From Cyanobacteria bacterium SZAS LIN-3 (GTDB lineage: Bacteria; Cyanobacteriota; Vampirovibrionia; Obscuribacterales; Obscuribacteraceae): a stretch of 64,000 bases of DNA. Below, one piece after another: positions 44,251 through 53,539 of this stretch; the first letter of the stretch is position 1; each line of letters starts with the position of its first letter. Under the pieces are notes generated by a model. It had not been told where the DNA came from. It did no database searches and saw only the letters and a program-made list of their open reading frames with translations. Both the position numbers and the translations under genes were made by a program. Where the stretch lies: the NCBI GenBank assembly GCA_018266215.1, contig JAFEAV010000005.1, positions 1 through 64,000 on the forward strand, written 5' to 3'.

Positions 44251-45336
44251 ATGCAAACCGACATCGGCATCCTGCCCTTGAAGATGGAAGGCCAGCGGCT
44301 TTTACTCGTTGACCAGCGCCTTTTGCCCGGATCGCTGGAGTATTTTGACGCCACTGCCTTTGATGATCTTTGCTTCGGTATAAAGGCTATGGTCGTCCGC
44401 GGAGCGCCGTCGATTGGTGTCACCGCCGCTTTTGGTCTAGCTCTGGAAGCGGCCAGGCAGGCCAATTTGAGTGTCGGAGCGGCGGAATTTATGGCGGCGA
44501 TGCAGCGGTCGGCCAAGGTGCTCAATGCCACAAGACCGACTGCAGTCAATTTGCGCTGGGGTATAGAGCGCATTATGGGCGTTCTGGAGCGGGCGCTGAA
44601 AGAGCGTTCGACGCAGGAGGCTGCGAGCCTGGCTTTTGATGATGCCCAGCGGATTTTAGAAGAACATATCGAAAGCAACAGGGCCATTGGCGAATACGGC
44701 AATAAACTTATTCCCGATCCCTGTCGCATTATGACCCACTGCAATGCCGGATCCCTGGCTGCCTGCGGTTGGGGCACGGCTCTGGGTGTGATTCGCTCCG
44801 CTCATTTTGCCGGCAAGGCCATATCGGTTTTTGTCGATGAAACCAGGCCTCGCAATCAGGGTGCTAATTTGACCATGTACGAGCTGACCGAGGATAAAAT
44901 ACCTGCCACTCTGGTTTGCGACAATATGTCCGGTCACATCATGCTGACAAAAAATATCGACTGTGTCGTCGTGGGCGCCGATCGCATTGCCCTTAACGGC
45001 GATACCGCCAATAAAATCGGCACCTATAATCTGGCTGTAGTGGCCAATTATCACAAGGTGCCCTTTTACATTGCCGCGCCCATTTCCACTTTTGATGCCA
45101 CCATCGCCGACGGCTCACATATTCCTATCGAAGAGCGCGATGAAATTGAGGTAGTGCAGCAGGCCGGTCAAACCATCACCGTCCCTGGTGCCCGGGCCTA
45201 CAACCCGGCCTTCGACGTCACGCCGTCCTCCTTGATTACGGCCATCATCACAGACCGGGGGGTCCTGCGGCCTCCTTATACAAAAAGCATTGCCGCCGCC
45301 CTGGCTGACAATTTTGCCATGACTGAGATAAAGTAA
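44251..45336 (+). CDS. mtnA: S-methyl-5-thioribose-1-phosphate isomerase
   Basis: Interconverts methylthioribose-1-phosphate and methylthioribulose-1-phosphate in methionine salvage. ATG 44251 has AGAGG eight bases before it and gives 361 residues. The catalytic Cys164 is in MTHCNAGSLA and the catalytic Asp244 in VVGADRIALNG; VRGAPSIGVTAAFGLALE is the phosphate region. The longer open frame upstream is the shadow of the divergent gene. No other mtn genes are nearby, so the full pathway is not shown here. Confidence 0.95.
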   Translation: MQTDIGILPLKMEGQRLLLVDQRLLPGSLEYFDATAFDDLCFGIKAMVVRGAPSIGVTAAFGLALEAARQANLSVGAAEFMAAMQRSAKVLNATRPTAVNLRWGIERIMGVLERALKERSTQEAASLAFDDAQRILEEHIESNRAIGEYGNKLIPDPCRIMTHCNAGSLAACGWGTALGVIRSAHFAGKAISVFVDETRPRNQGANLTMYELTEDKIPATLVCDNMSGHIMLTKNIDCVVVGADRIALNGDTANKIGTYNLAVVANYHKVPFYIAAPISTFDATIADGSHIPIEERDEIEVVQQAGQTITVPGARAYNPAFDVTPSSLITAIITDRGVLRPPYTKSIAAALADNFAMTEIK

Positions 45337-45371
45337 GAGGTAGTAGAAGTTAGTTTGTTGGGGAGGACATA

Positions 45372-45827
45372 ATGCGCACAAGGCTCTGTTCATTTTTGTG
45401 TTCTGCAATTTTTGCTCTGGCTTGTTTTTCGGGCAATCAGGCATTGGCTAAATCCAGTGCACCAGCTACTTCTAATAGCGCCGCCACTGCCGCTAAGCCG
45501 GCGGCGAAGCCTGCCGCGGCGGTAAAAGGCCTGCACCGCCTGGATTTTCGCCTGGAGCATGCCACCTGCCCGTCTTGTATTCTTAAGGTGCGCAAGGCTC
45601 TGCGAGCCACCCCGGGCATTGAGAAGTGCGAAATTGCCCTGCGCAAGCCATATGGTGGAGTTGTGATTTTTGAGCCGACCAAAGTCAATGCCGAAAAGAT
45701 GCAAGTGGTCGCCCGCGAAGCGGACCCGAACAAAAGAGTGGAGCTGGCCGACTTACTGGATCAACCAATAACGACCATTCCAGCTCTGCTGCTGCCTAAA
45801 TACACCACGCTCAAGCCCGGCCCCTAG
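45372..45827 (+). CDS. Exported heavy-metal-associated (HMA) domain protein
   Basis: A 151-residue exported protein, GGAGG before ATG 45372. A signal peptide (FLCSAIFALACFSGNQALA) and Ala/Pro/Lys linker lead into an HMA-like ferredoxin fold: DFRLEHATCPSCILKVRKAL carries the Cys-x-x-Cys where copper or zinc ions bind, followed by GIEKCEIALRKPYGGVVIF. Unlike P-type ATPase HMA domains this one is secreted or anchored outside. It converges with the 45829 gene, one base apart. Confidence 0.75.
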   Translation: MRTRLCSFLCSAIFALACFSGNQALAKSSAPATSNSAATAAKPAAKPAAAVKGLHRLDFRLEHATCPSCILKVRKALRATPGIEKCEIALRKPYGGVVIFEPTKVNAEKMQVVAREADPNKRVELADLLDQPITTIPALLLPKYTTLKPGP

Positions 45828-45828
45828 T

Positions 45829-46260
45829 TTAGGGCAGGGCCATGCCGACGATGGGTTCTACTGCTTCGGCTTTGAATTGTAGATAAGACGGTCCAAAAGG
45901 CACCGGCACGGGAAAATTGCAGGTCACTGTGGTGACTGCCATGACTGTGGCCGGCCCGGCCTGGTAATTGATTACGACCGGTGGATTGACCAGGCAGATT
46001 TTGGACCCGCCGTTTTCGGCCTGGAATTTAGCTACAACTTCGTCTGCGGCAGCCTGGGCTGTGCCCGGGTTTTTAACATCATCCATGGCTGCGGCGGCTC
46101 TGGCGCAGTGTTTGGCCAGGGCGTCATTTTGAGTCTGGCATATAACTACTGCCGCAACGTCTACCAGAAAGAGTGCCACAATTACAAGAATAATGCAGCC
46201 GCAAACCGTCTCAATCAGGCTGCTGCCCCTGCGTCTTTGTTTGATAATGTGGTGACTCAA
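45829..46260 (-). CDS. TadE/TadG-like pilin-type protein, small
   Basis: A 143-residue protein with a basic start and a hydrophobic helix (RRRGSSLIETVCGCIILVIV) like TadE/TadG or type IV pilin-like proteins, then a small periplasmic beta-rich part. TTG 46260 is chosen because GGAGG lies five bases before it; ATG 46284 and TTG 46293 are alternatives with poorer sites. It follows a similar larger protein on the same strand (46308). A Flp pilus or similar assembly is suggested, but no tadA/cpaF ATPase is here. Confidence 0.55.
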   Translation of the reverse strand: MSHHIIKQRRRGSSLIETVCGCIILVIVALFLVDVAAVVICQTQNDALAKHCARAAAAMDDVKNPGTAQAAADEVVAKFQAENGGSKICLVNPPVVINYQAGPATVMAVTTVTCNFPVPVPFGPSYLQFKAEAVEPIVGMALP

Positions 46261-46307
46261 TTTGACCTCCGATTGCCTTGCCATCCTTCTCAATCCAGAT
46301 GCCGTGA

Positions 46308-46793
46308 TTAGTTGAGGCCTTGCTCTTCAGCCGGCCTGCGATCGCTGTACATAAAAGTGATTGGTCTGGTCAGTCCGTCGATGGCCAGATTGTTGATCAG
46401 GGGCATGGAGCCCAGGGTGAAGAAGGGATTGACTCTCACTCGTGTGGTGACAAGGACGGATATAGTCGGTTTGCCGGTCACCGGGTCGTTCACAGCTGAG
46501 GGTTGAGGTACGGCCGTGTTGGAGACGATGTTGGCGCCGGTGAAGCCGGAAAGAGAACTGGCCGACCACTGCGCGTTCATCGCCGTGCAGGCCGCGGCAT
46601 AATCGGTGGCGGTTGGCTGCACTGTGGCACAGGCTCTTGAGGTCATGTGGTTCAGATACCAGCCGCAGCAATATCCGAGTCCGATGTACATAACGTCTAA
46701 CATGGGAAAGAGAACGACAATAAAAAGAATCAGGAGCGCCGGTGCTAATTCAGCAATCTGAGACCCTCCCCTGGCCTTTCGTCTTAGTCTCAT
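46308..46793 (-). CDS. TadE-like membrane protein
   Basis: A 161-residue protein from ATG 46793 with GGGGGG nine bases upstream. RRKARGGSQIAELAPALLIL enters a long membrane helix (FIVVLFPMLDVMYIGLGY), matching the TadE pattern of a basic tip, Glu in the helix start and a following extracellular domain. The C-terminal part is Asn/Thr-rich. It lies 47 bases upstream of the smaller TadE/TadG-like gene, so the two probably form one operon. Confidence 0.55.
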   Translation of the reverse strand: MRLRRKARGGSQIAELAPALLILFIVVLFPMLDVMYIGLGYCCGWYLNHMTSRACATVQPTATDYAAACTAMNAQWSASSLSGFTGANIVSNTAVPQPSAVNDPVTGKPTISVLVTTRVRVNPFFTLGSMPLINNLAIDGLTRPITFMYSDRRPAEEQGLN

Positions 46794-47053
46794 AATGCAA
46801 TTCCCCCCAGTGGAAAACAATATTTGAAAAAATAACTGGTAACCCGGGACTCTTTTACAGGGTGCATCGATGCAACAATCGCCCTCGCCTGAGAAGACCG
46901 AAAATAGTCCTTCTTTCTCTATTATTCCCTCTGTAATCAGCATTTAAATCAGTAAGGGGGAGTTGCTGAGAGGAATTTTAGCAAGATTTAATCTGCCCCC
47001 GAAACAGGGTAAAATTCATAGTAGATAGTAGGTTCACCGAGGTAGGTCGAGAG

Positions 47054-48406
47054 ATGTCGTCAAGGTTGATTGCTCAGCTAAAGCTGCGGTCGCACAATGC
47101 TTCTGCGGTTTCGTCACTGGCCCTGAGCCTTGTTCTGGTGCAGTCTCTGAGCCAGTTTGCCCTGGCGGTTGAAGCCCCGGTCACTAAGAAGTCCGCCGAC
47201 TCTGCCCCCGTTACTGCGGCGCCTTCCGCGGGCAAAAGCCAGCTCGATGCCCAGCTGGATATATATGAGAAAGACATAGACGGAAAAAATCTTTCGGAAG
47301 GGGATTTTCAAAAGCTGGCCGATCTGGCCGCTAAAAATCCCACTAACTGGCGAGTGCATTTATTGTTTGGTCGCGGCTTCGATTTGCAGGGTTTGAATGA
47401 CCAGGCTGTCGAACAGTATCGTCTGGCCGACCAATACGGGCCCCAGGATCCTCAGGCCATTGTTCAGATCCTGTCGTCGATGCTGGCAAAAGGTGCCGGG
47501 GAAGCCGCCAATGAAATGCTCAACAACGCCATCAAGCGCTTTCCCGATAATCCCGAAATCCTCTATATGATTGGTCGGAGATTGAAGGAGAATAAGCATT
47601 ACATCGAAGCCGCCAAGGTTTTGAAACAGGCTTACAACTCCGGTCATAAGGTGCTGGGCCTGCCCACCGAGCTGGGTGATCTGCTTATTAACCAGGAACC
47701 ACAGAAAGCCGTTTATTTAGCTAAGCTTGATCTCGCTTCAAGCCCTGACTATGCCCCGGCTTTGATACTTTTGAGCAAGGGCCTTGTTTATATGGGCAAC
47801 TACGAGCCGGCTCTGCCTACGCTGGAAAAACTCTACAAGCAAGCGCCGACACATGAAGACACGACAAACATGTACGTCAAATGTCTCTTCTGGTGTGGTG
47901 ACTTCAAAAGGGCTCTGGAACCCACTTTCTACTGGTTGCGCGCAAACTCGCAGTATGTGGTTTCGGACCTGCGCCCGGCCACCACTCTGGCCACTATCAT
48001 GAGTCATGTGTCGCCCGAATACGCGGCTTCCGCTCTGCAAAATTTCTACGATCAGCTTGAACGCGACAAGGTGCCGCTGCCGCCGCCCTTCCATTTCTTC
48101 GTCGGCCGCATTTTCTTCCGCCAGCACCATCTGGCGCAGGCCAAGGCTGAGTTGTTGCGCTACTACGATAGCGATCCGAAGTCGGCTGAGACTTTATGGA
48201 TGCTGGGCAATATCGCTGAAAACATGGACCGTGACTACGATACAGCGCTGAAGTACTACCGCCTGGCCCACGCCTTGCTGCCGTACAACGCCACCATAAC
48301 CGGGGCTTGTCTCAACCTTGAGGAAAGAGCGGCAAATCTGCATAATGACTGGGCTCTCTCCCTGCGTGATTGGTTGTATTCAGCCTTTTCGTCCGGCAAA
48401 CATTAG
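47054..48406 (+). CDS. Exported TPR-repeat protein, large
   Basis: A 450-residue exported protein. The signal peptide has VSSLALSLVLVQSLSQFALA, and a GAGG-like site precedes ATG 47054. TPR-like helix pairs fill about 100-430 (IMIGRRLKENKHYIEAAKV, ALILLSKGLVYMGNYEPAL, MLGNIAENMDRDYDTALKYY). No enzymatic motif is seen. The next gene (48534) follows 127 bases downstream on the same strand. Confidence 0.85.
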   Translation: MSSRLIAQLKLRSHNASAVSSLALSLVLVQSLSQFALAVEAPVTKKSADSAPVTAAPSAGKSQLDAQLDIYEKDIDGKNLSEGDFQKLADLAAKNPTNWRVHLLFGRGFDLQGLNDQAVEQYRLADQYGPQDPQAIVQILSSMLAKGAGEAANEMLNNAIKRFPDNPEILYMIGRRLKENKHYIEAAKVLKQAYNSGHKVLGLPTELGDLLINQEPQKAVYLAKLDLASSPDYAPALILLSKGLVYMGNYEPALPTLEKLYKQAPTHEDTTNMYVKCLFWCGDFKRALEPTFYWLRANSQYVVSDLRPATTLATIMSHVSPEYAASALQNFYDQLERDKVPLPPPFHFFVGRIFFRQHHLAQAKAELLRYYDSDPKSAETLWMLGNIAENMDRDYDTALKYYRLAHALLPYNATITGACLNLEERAANLHNDWALSLRDWLYSAFSSGKH

Positions 48407-48533
48407 ACGGTCAAGCTTTAATCAAGCTGCAAATCTAATGCTCTAGATAACCTTTGTCCGCCTCCGATACCAGCGACTTTTGATAAGCTGGTAAAGCGGC
48501 GTCTGTAGACTTTTGGGCAGCAAGGTGTCTTGA

Positions 48534-49505
48534 GTGCGTTATGTGCCTTACCATAAATTGGGGAAGACACCAAATGTGATTGTAGACGGTCGAAGCAACG
48601 ATACGACTGTGCTAGCTCTTTCACATTGGCCGGACAGTGGTACGCCTGAAAAATACAGAGCGGATCTGTCGGCGCAAATAGTTTTCAATTTTCTCGACGA
48701 CAATGTCGCGGCGATAACCGATGTCGTCTCCAATAATCACTTTGATGAAGACGGCCTGGTGAGCATGTTCTCAGTGCTCTATCCCAAGATCGCCTGTCAG
48801 TACAGAGAGATTCTTGTCGATGTTGCAAGAGCTGGTGATTTTGGCAAGTTTAGCTCGCGTGACGCGGCTCGTATTTCCTTTGTGCTCTCTTCCTGGTCTA
48901 CACCTGAGTTTTCACCTCTCAATCAGGGCGTTTTCGCCAGACCTTATCCGGAGGTGACCGCCATTCTTTATGAGGAGCTTCTGGTTCGTTTACCCAACAT
49001 TATTGAAAAAATAGATAACCTCAGGCGTTACTGGTTTGATGAGGACGAATTTCTGCAGCTCACGGAAGCGGCGCTCGCTCAGAATGAAATTGCCTTAGAA
49101 GAGTTTCCCGACATCGATCTTGCCGTCGTCACTGTTGCGTCGGAGCGTTTCCCCCCGCTTGTGCGTGATGCGACGCCGAGCTGGGTGAGCAGCGTCCTGC
49201 ACCCGATGGCCGTGCATAATCTGACTGATTGTATGAAAATATTGGTGGTCAAAGGCCAGCGCTATGAACTCTATTATCGCTATGAGACCTGGGTGGATTT
49301 TGTCTCCAGACCTCTGACGGCCCGAGTCGACCTGACGCATCTGGCCAATGATTTTTCCGCCCTTGAGAAGGGCCGGGCCCATTGGCAATTCACCGGCAAC
49401 GATGAGATAATCAGTCGGCTTAGATTGGTTGGTGCAGAACGCAGTCTGATTGAGCCGGAATCCTTTATCAATGGAGTGAAAGCTTCTCTCAAGCGAGCTT
49501 CATGA
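48534..49505 (+). CDS. DUF6687-like protein
   Basis: A 323-residue cytosolic protein beginning MRYVPYHKLGKTPNVIVDGR from GTG 48534. The features VVSNNHFDEDGLVSM and LALSHWPDSGTPEKYRADLS recall the DUF6687 family, whose function is unknown; HFDED could coordinate a metal. I recall this family from actinobacteria, but that is a memory match only. It lies upstream of the DUF47-PiT genes on the same strand with a small gap (18 bases), so it may share a transcript with phosphate uptake genes. Confidence 0.5.
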   Translation: MRYVPYHKLGKTPNVIVDGRSNDTTVLALSHWPDSGTPEKYRADLSAQIVFNFLDDNVAAITDVVSNNHFDEDGLVSMFSVLYPKIACQYREILVDVARAGDFGKFSSRDAARISFVLSSWSTPEFSPLNQGVFARPYPEVTAILYEELLVRLPNIIEKIDNLRRYWFDEDEFLQLTEAALAQNEIALEEFPDIDLAVVTVASERFPPLVRDATPSWVSSVLHPMAVHNLTDCMKILVVKGQRYELYYRYETWVDFVSRPLTARVDLTHLANDFSALEKGRAHWQFTGNDEIISRLRLVGAERSLIEPESFINGVKASLKRAS

Positions 49506-49523
49506 CCATGGGGAGATTGTTGG

Positions 49524-50216
49524 GTGACGGATAGCGAAAGCAAGATTGAAGGCAGCGCTCCCAGTGAACTGCCGAAAAATAAGGCCAGTTTCCTGTCGCA
49601 TTTTCTGAGAGTCTTCGAACCCAAGCCCAAGTCCGATTTTTATGCCCTGCTTGTCTCGCAGGCCGAAACCACGCTGAAAGGCATTGAGGCCCTTGAGGCC
49701 TGGCTGGCCACCGGCGCCTATGAACGCTGTCAGGCCGTGCGCGATCGCGAACATCAGGCCGATGAACAGAAGATGCTTTTGCAAACCAAACTGGTCGAGT
49801 CTTTCGTCACGCCCTTCGACCGCGAAGATATCTACGACCTGTCGGTCAGACTCGACGAAGTTATCAATGCGGCAAAAACTTCGGCCCGTGAAATCGAGGC
49901 CCTTAACTATTGCCCTCGCGATGAGACGCTCGATGAAATGTCGCGCACATTGACCGAAGGTACTCGCTGTGTCTTCAACGCCTTTTATAATCTCAATCGC
50001 AATTTGACCGAAGCCGCGCATCAGGCTTTTATGGCGCGCAAATGTGAAAATCGTTTTGCTAAAGTCTACCGTCAGGGCATGCGTGAACTCTTTGAGTTGA
50101 ATGATTTCAAAACCATCCTGCGCACGGTCGAGGTCTATCATACGATGGACCGGATCGCCCACTGCATCGACGTGGTGGCGGAAAAACTCTCTCATGTGAT
50201 AGTCAAAATCAGCTGA
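49524..50216 (+). CDS. DUF47 family PhoU-like protein
   Basis: A 230-residue all-helical protein of the DUF47 type. AYERCQAVRDREHQADEQKM and the following DREDIYDLSVRLDEVI carry the family's metal-binding acidic residues. DUF47 genes commonly pair with PiT transporters, as here: the stop shares one base with the pit start. It is thought to regulate uptake in a PhoU-like way. The start is GTG 49524. Confidence 0.9.
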   Translation: MTDSESKIEGSAPSELPKNKASFLSHFLRVFEPKPKSDFYALLVSQAETTLKGIEALEAWLATGAYERCQAVRDREHQADEQKMLLQTKLVESFVTPFDREDIYDLSVRLDEVINAAKTSAREIEALNYCPRDETLDEMSRTLTEGTRCVFNAFYNLNRNLTEAAHQAFMARKCENRFAKVYRQGMRELFELNDFKTILRTVEVYHTMDRIAHCIDVVAEKLSHVIVKIS

Positions 50217-51268
50217 TGCAGGCTTATTTACTATTTGCCATTACACTTATTCTCGGTTGTTTGTTTGCCTATACAAACGGCTTCCAGGACGGCAGCTCGG
50301 TGGCGGCCAGTCCCATTGCCTGCCGCAGTATGACCCGCATCACAGCCGTTGTGATCACGGCTCTTTTTGAGTTTAGCGGGGCACTCTTTGGTGGTTCGAA
50401 GGTGGCCAGTTCAATCAGTCAGATCACAAACTACCCGCGCAACGACACCTTTTTAGTCGTACTTGTCTGTGCCCTCACCGGCGCCATCACCTGGAACTTC
50501 GTCACCAGAATTTTGCGTGTACCGTCCAGCTCCACCCACGCTCTTGTGGGAGGCCTGATCGGCGCTATTTTTGCTTCCACCGGTAACTTCCAATATGTCG
50601 TCTTCGGCGATTTTGGCTATTTGATTCATCCCACCGGCGTCTGCAAAGTTCTCGCCGCTCTCTTTATTTCGCCTCTGCTGGGCTTTGTAGCCGGTTTCCT
50701 GACTCTGCGCTTTGTCAATTTCGTCTGCGCCAGGGCCACCAGCCATCTCAATACCACCCTCAAGCGCATGCAGTTTTTAATATTGCCGGTGATGGCATTC
50801 GGTCATGGAGCCAATGATTCGCAGAAAGTTATGGGTGTAGTGGTGATGGCTCTTTCCACTCAGTCTTTTGGCCGCATGCTCGATCCGCAAATTGGGGACG
50901 GTGGCATTCCACTCTGGATTCGACTGACTGTAGGAGTATTCATGACCATGGGCGTGGTGGCGATGGCTCAGGGCATAGTCAAACGGGTAGGCGCCGGCAT
51001 CTACAAGATGCGGCCGGTGCACGGCTTCGTCACAGAATTTGCATCTTCGGTAGTGGTCATGACCGGCTCTCTCACCGGCGGCCCGGTATCGGCTTCGCAG
51101 GTCATTGCCTCCACCGTCATGGGCGTCGGTTACGCACAAAGACGCAAAGGCGTGCACTGGCTTGTCGCTAAAGACATGCTTGTAGCCTGGTTTTTGACTA
51201 TTCCGAGTGCCGGCTTTACGGCCTTTCTCGTCTATGAAATATTCGCGCCTTTTATCCGCATCTTATGA
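50216..51268 (+). CDS. pit: Inorganic phosphate transporter, PiT family
   Basis: Proton- or metal-phosphate symporter of 350 residues with about ten helices. The first half has the signature NGFQDGSSVAASPI (usually GANDxAN in the family) and the second half GHGANDSQKVMGVV, the duplicated PiT motif. The first repeat deviates, with Gln-Asp in place of Ala-Asn-Asp. It is translationally coupled with the DUF47 gene and overlaps the opposite small gene by six bases. Low-affinity uptake is expected. Confidence 0.93.
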   Translation: MQAYLLFAITLILGCLFAYTNGFQDGSSVAASPIACRSMTRITAVVITALFEFSGALFGGSKVASSISQITNYPRNDTFLVVLVCALTGAITWNFVTRILRVPSSSTHALVGGLIGAIFASTGNFQYVVFGDFGYLIHPTGVCKVLAALFISPLLGFVAGFLTLRFVNFVCARATSHLNTTLKRMQFLILPVMAFGHGANDSQKVMGVVVMALSTQSFGRMLDPQIGDGGIPLWIRLTVGVFMTMGVVAMAQGIVKRVGAGIYKMRPVHGFVTEFASSVVVMTGSLTGGPVSASQVIASTVMGVGYAQRRKGVHWLVAKDMLVAWFLTIPSAGFTAFLVYEIFAPFIRIL

Positions 51269-51400
51269 GTTGCCGGGATAAATCCATGGTGCGTCGTAAT
51301 TTGATTTTTTGTGCTCGCCGGTGGCCCAGGTCGGGGCAGTGGCTATGAGCAGACCGACGATTACGGCCAGCCAGACCTTGTTAACAGGTTTCTCTTCCAT
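51263..51400 (-). CDS. Small exported peptide, 45 residues
   Basis: Starting at ATG 51400, after AAGGA eight bases upstream, this encodes a signal-peptide-like hydrophobic stretch (KVWLAVIVGLLIATAPTWA) and a 20-residue mature end (TGEHKKSNYDAPWIYPGNS). The end overlaps the pit stop region on the other strand by six bases. It may be real: the ribosome site, signal shape and short polar tail fit. Function is unknown. The longer reading upstream to 51487 has no support. Confidence 0.5.
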   Translation of the reverse strand: MEEKPVNKVWLAVIVGLLIATAPTWATGEHKKSNYDAPWIYPGNS

Positions 51401-51563
51401 GAGAAAATTCCTTATGCAACACCGCTTCTGCGGCTCTGTCGCCTTCTTACCCGGAAAGAGGTGATTTGAAACCCATGGCAACTGCAATGCAACAGTTTAC
51501 ACCCCTGGTTTAAGGCGGCGCCGCCGTGGCATCAAGGACATAGAGTAAAAGTCTGGAGGCTTT

Positions 51564-51905
51564 ATGACCGACCAATCTGAATTTGAACGCCAGTGGTTGC
51601 AAACCGATGAGAATGGCGGTGGCGGAGACGGCGGAGAGCCCGACATCAAGGCAATCAGAGAGTATGCCTATGTGGCTTTTGACCAACTGGATAAAAACGG
51701 CAATGGTTTCCTCGAGCGCGAAGAGCTGATGGCTGTTTTGAACACACCTATCAGTGAGCGCGAAAAGTCTTTCATCACCTTCCTCTTAAACAATCAGGAA
51801 AACATCGCCGAGATGGTCCAGGAGGAGCAATCCGGGCCTTCCGAGGGCATATCGAGAGACGACCTGGAATCGTACTTCGCTCTGATAGCGGCCCTTCTGG
51901 GTTAG
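51564..51905 (+). CDS. EF-hand calcium-binding protein
   Basis: A 113-residue cytosolic protein. GGAGG precedes ATG 51564. One perfect EF-hand loop, DKNGNGFLEREE, occupies residues 43-54 with Glu at the twelfth position, flanked by helices. A second site near residue 95 (GISRDDLES) is degenerate, so one calcium ion per chain is expected. The N-terminus has a GGGGDGGE acidic loop. The 3' end overlaps the opposite TPR gene by four bases. Function is not known. Confidence 0.88.
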   Translation: MTDQSEFERQWLQTDENGGGGDGGEPDIKAIREYAYVAFDQLDKNGNGFLEREELMAVLNTPISEREKSFITFLLNNQENIAEMVQEEQSGPSEGISRDDLESYFALIAALLG

Positions 51906-53539
51906 GGCCTGGCCAGCAGGAGCTTGATTGCAGGCTCTGAGCCCTTAGCAGCGGCCCTGCGTAAGAGCCTGGCCGCCTCGACTTTATTGCCGTCGGCCTC
52001 ATAGATTTTTGACTGCAAATAATCGTCCCCTTCGCCATCTTCGCTTTTCAGATAGAGGTCGTAGTATTTTTGCGCCTGCTTCGCATCTCCAGCTGCCAGG
52101 GCAACTCTGACCATGGTTATTTGACCGCAATCTTCATCCGGCGCCAGCTGCAATGATTTTTTTGCCAGCTCCATAGCCTCTTTGTTGTGGCCAAGTTTGC
52201 TTTCGCAATCGGCGCACTTGTGATAAAAGTGTGAGTCTCTCTCTTTTGAACCTTCGGGGAAGGCGTCTTGGAGCGCTTTCAGATCGCCTGTATGGTAGTA
52301 GAGTTTGATCAGTTGCTGGTGTGTGCCTTCACCTTTTGCTGGCTTCAGTCTGTCGATCAGTAAAGCAGTCAGGTCCCTGGACAGTTCGGGCGGTACGTCT
52401 TCCACCAGATCGCAGGCGTTGGAAACGTTGGAACCGTCTGCTTTATTGTCACTGTCGTTTTTGTCATCAAGTATTTTTTTGCAACGCGAGACGCAGGTTG
52501 CGACCAGCTTTTTGTAGGTTTGATCCTTAGCCCAGTCGCGCTCATTCGGGTGCAACACCCTGTACAAATTCAGGGCCTGGGCGCAGTTGGATATGTCGTC
52601 ATAGTTGCGATCTTTATTATCGAATGTTTTGACTGCGGCATTAAACAGCCCGCTCAAGACCTGCTTGGCCTCAGCTTTTTTGCCCATCAGCAGCAAGATG
52701 CCGGCCTCCCCTTTGCGGTCCGAATCGGATGCATAGTCGTTTCTATCGCCGGTAAGTTTTTTGTAGTCGGCAAGAGCGGGGGCGTAGTCTTCCTCATCTA
52801 CATAAAATTCGGCGCGGTCGTGAAGGGCTTCCAGGCTTGAATATTCGTCGCTCTTTTGATTTGAGCTGATGTACTTATTGATGAAGAACAAAAATTTGTC
52901 CTTCATCTTCAGCTCTTTATAAAGGTCTGCCCGTGTTTTGTCACTGTTGTCTATTGCCGGCGGCGGGTTCAGCGGCGGCAGAGGTACACTGGCTTCGAGA
53001 TCTTTCAGGGCGCTTGCGCGGTCATTGAGTTGTATATAGTCTCCTGCTCGCTTTAGAACATTGTCCGAGTTTTTCTCCATGGCTATGACTGTGCTTGCTT
53101 CAGCCACGGCGTCCCTGTATCTATTGAGCCAGCGCATTTGTTCTGCCCGGCCCTTGTGCCAGCGGACGTTTTTGGGCTCGAGGGCGACAAGAGAGTTATA
53201 GTCATCGAGGGACTTCTGGTGCTCTCTTAAAAAATTGAGAGCCTGGGCACGCTGTTGCAGCGCTTCTATGTTTTTAGGGTTGATTTTGAGGACATTGGTG
53301 GCGGAGGTGACGGTCTCTTCGTTACCCTTTTTGTCCCAGCTGTTGAGCTCACCGAAATCGCTTCCGGCTCGTTTTAAAGCCCCGCGCACAATGTTGTTGA
53401 CGTAGCCGCGGCAATAGCTGTAATAGAAAAAAGAAAAGACAGCGATGATAGTGAGATTGACCACTGTCAGAGTGACGATCAAAAGAATGATCTTTTGCTG
53501 CATCGATAGATCTTTAAATGACGGCAATTTCGCTGCCAT
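51902..53539 (-). CDS. Membrane-anchored TPR-like protein
   Basis: A 545-residue protein with one N-terminal membrane helix (IILLIVTLTVVNLTIIAVFS) and a long helical repeat body. SATNVLKINPKNIEALQQRA and SLDDYNSLVALEPKNVRWHK are TPR-like pairs, repeated to the C-terminus (KLGHNKEAMELAKKSLQLAP). No catalytic motif is visible. It starts where the GNAT-like gene stops (TGATG overlap), so the two are one transcript. Confidence 0.82.
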   Translation of the reverse strand: MAAKLPSFKDLSMQQKIILLIVTLTVVNLTIIAVFSFFYYSYCRGYVNNIVRGALKRAGSDFGELNSWDKKGNEETVTSATNVLKINPKNIEALQQRAQALNFLREHQKSLDDYNSLVALEPKNVRWHKGRAEQMRWLNRYRDAVAEASTVIAMEKNSDNVLKRAGDYIQLNDRASALKDLEASVPLPPLNPPPAIDNSDKTRADLYKELKMKDKFLFFINKYISSNQKSDEYSSLEALHDRAEFYVDEEDYAPALADYKKLTGDRNDYASDSDRKGEAGILLLMGKKAEAKQVLSGLFNAAVKTFDNKDRNYDDISNCAQALNLYRVLHPNERDWAKDQTYKKLVATCVSRCKKILDDKNDSDNKADGSNVSNACDLVEDVPPELSRDLTALLIDRLKPAKGEGTHQQLIKLYYHTGDLKALQDAFPEGSKERDSHFYHKCADCESKLGHNKEAMELAKKSLQLAPDEDCGQITMVRVALAAGDAKQAQKYYDLYLKSEDGEGDDYLQSKIYEADGNKVEAARLLRRAAAKGSEPAIKLLLARP

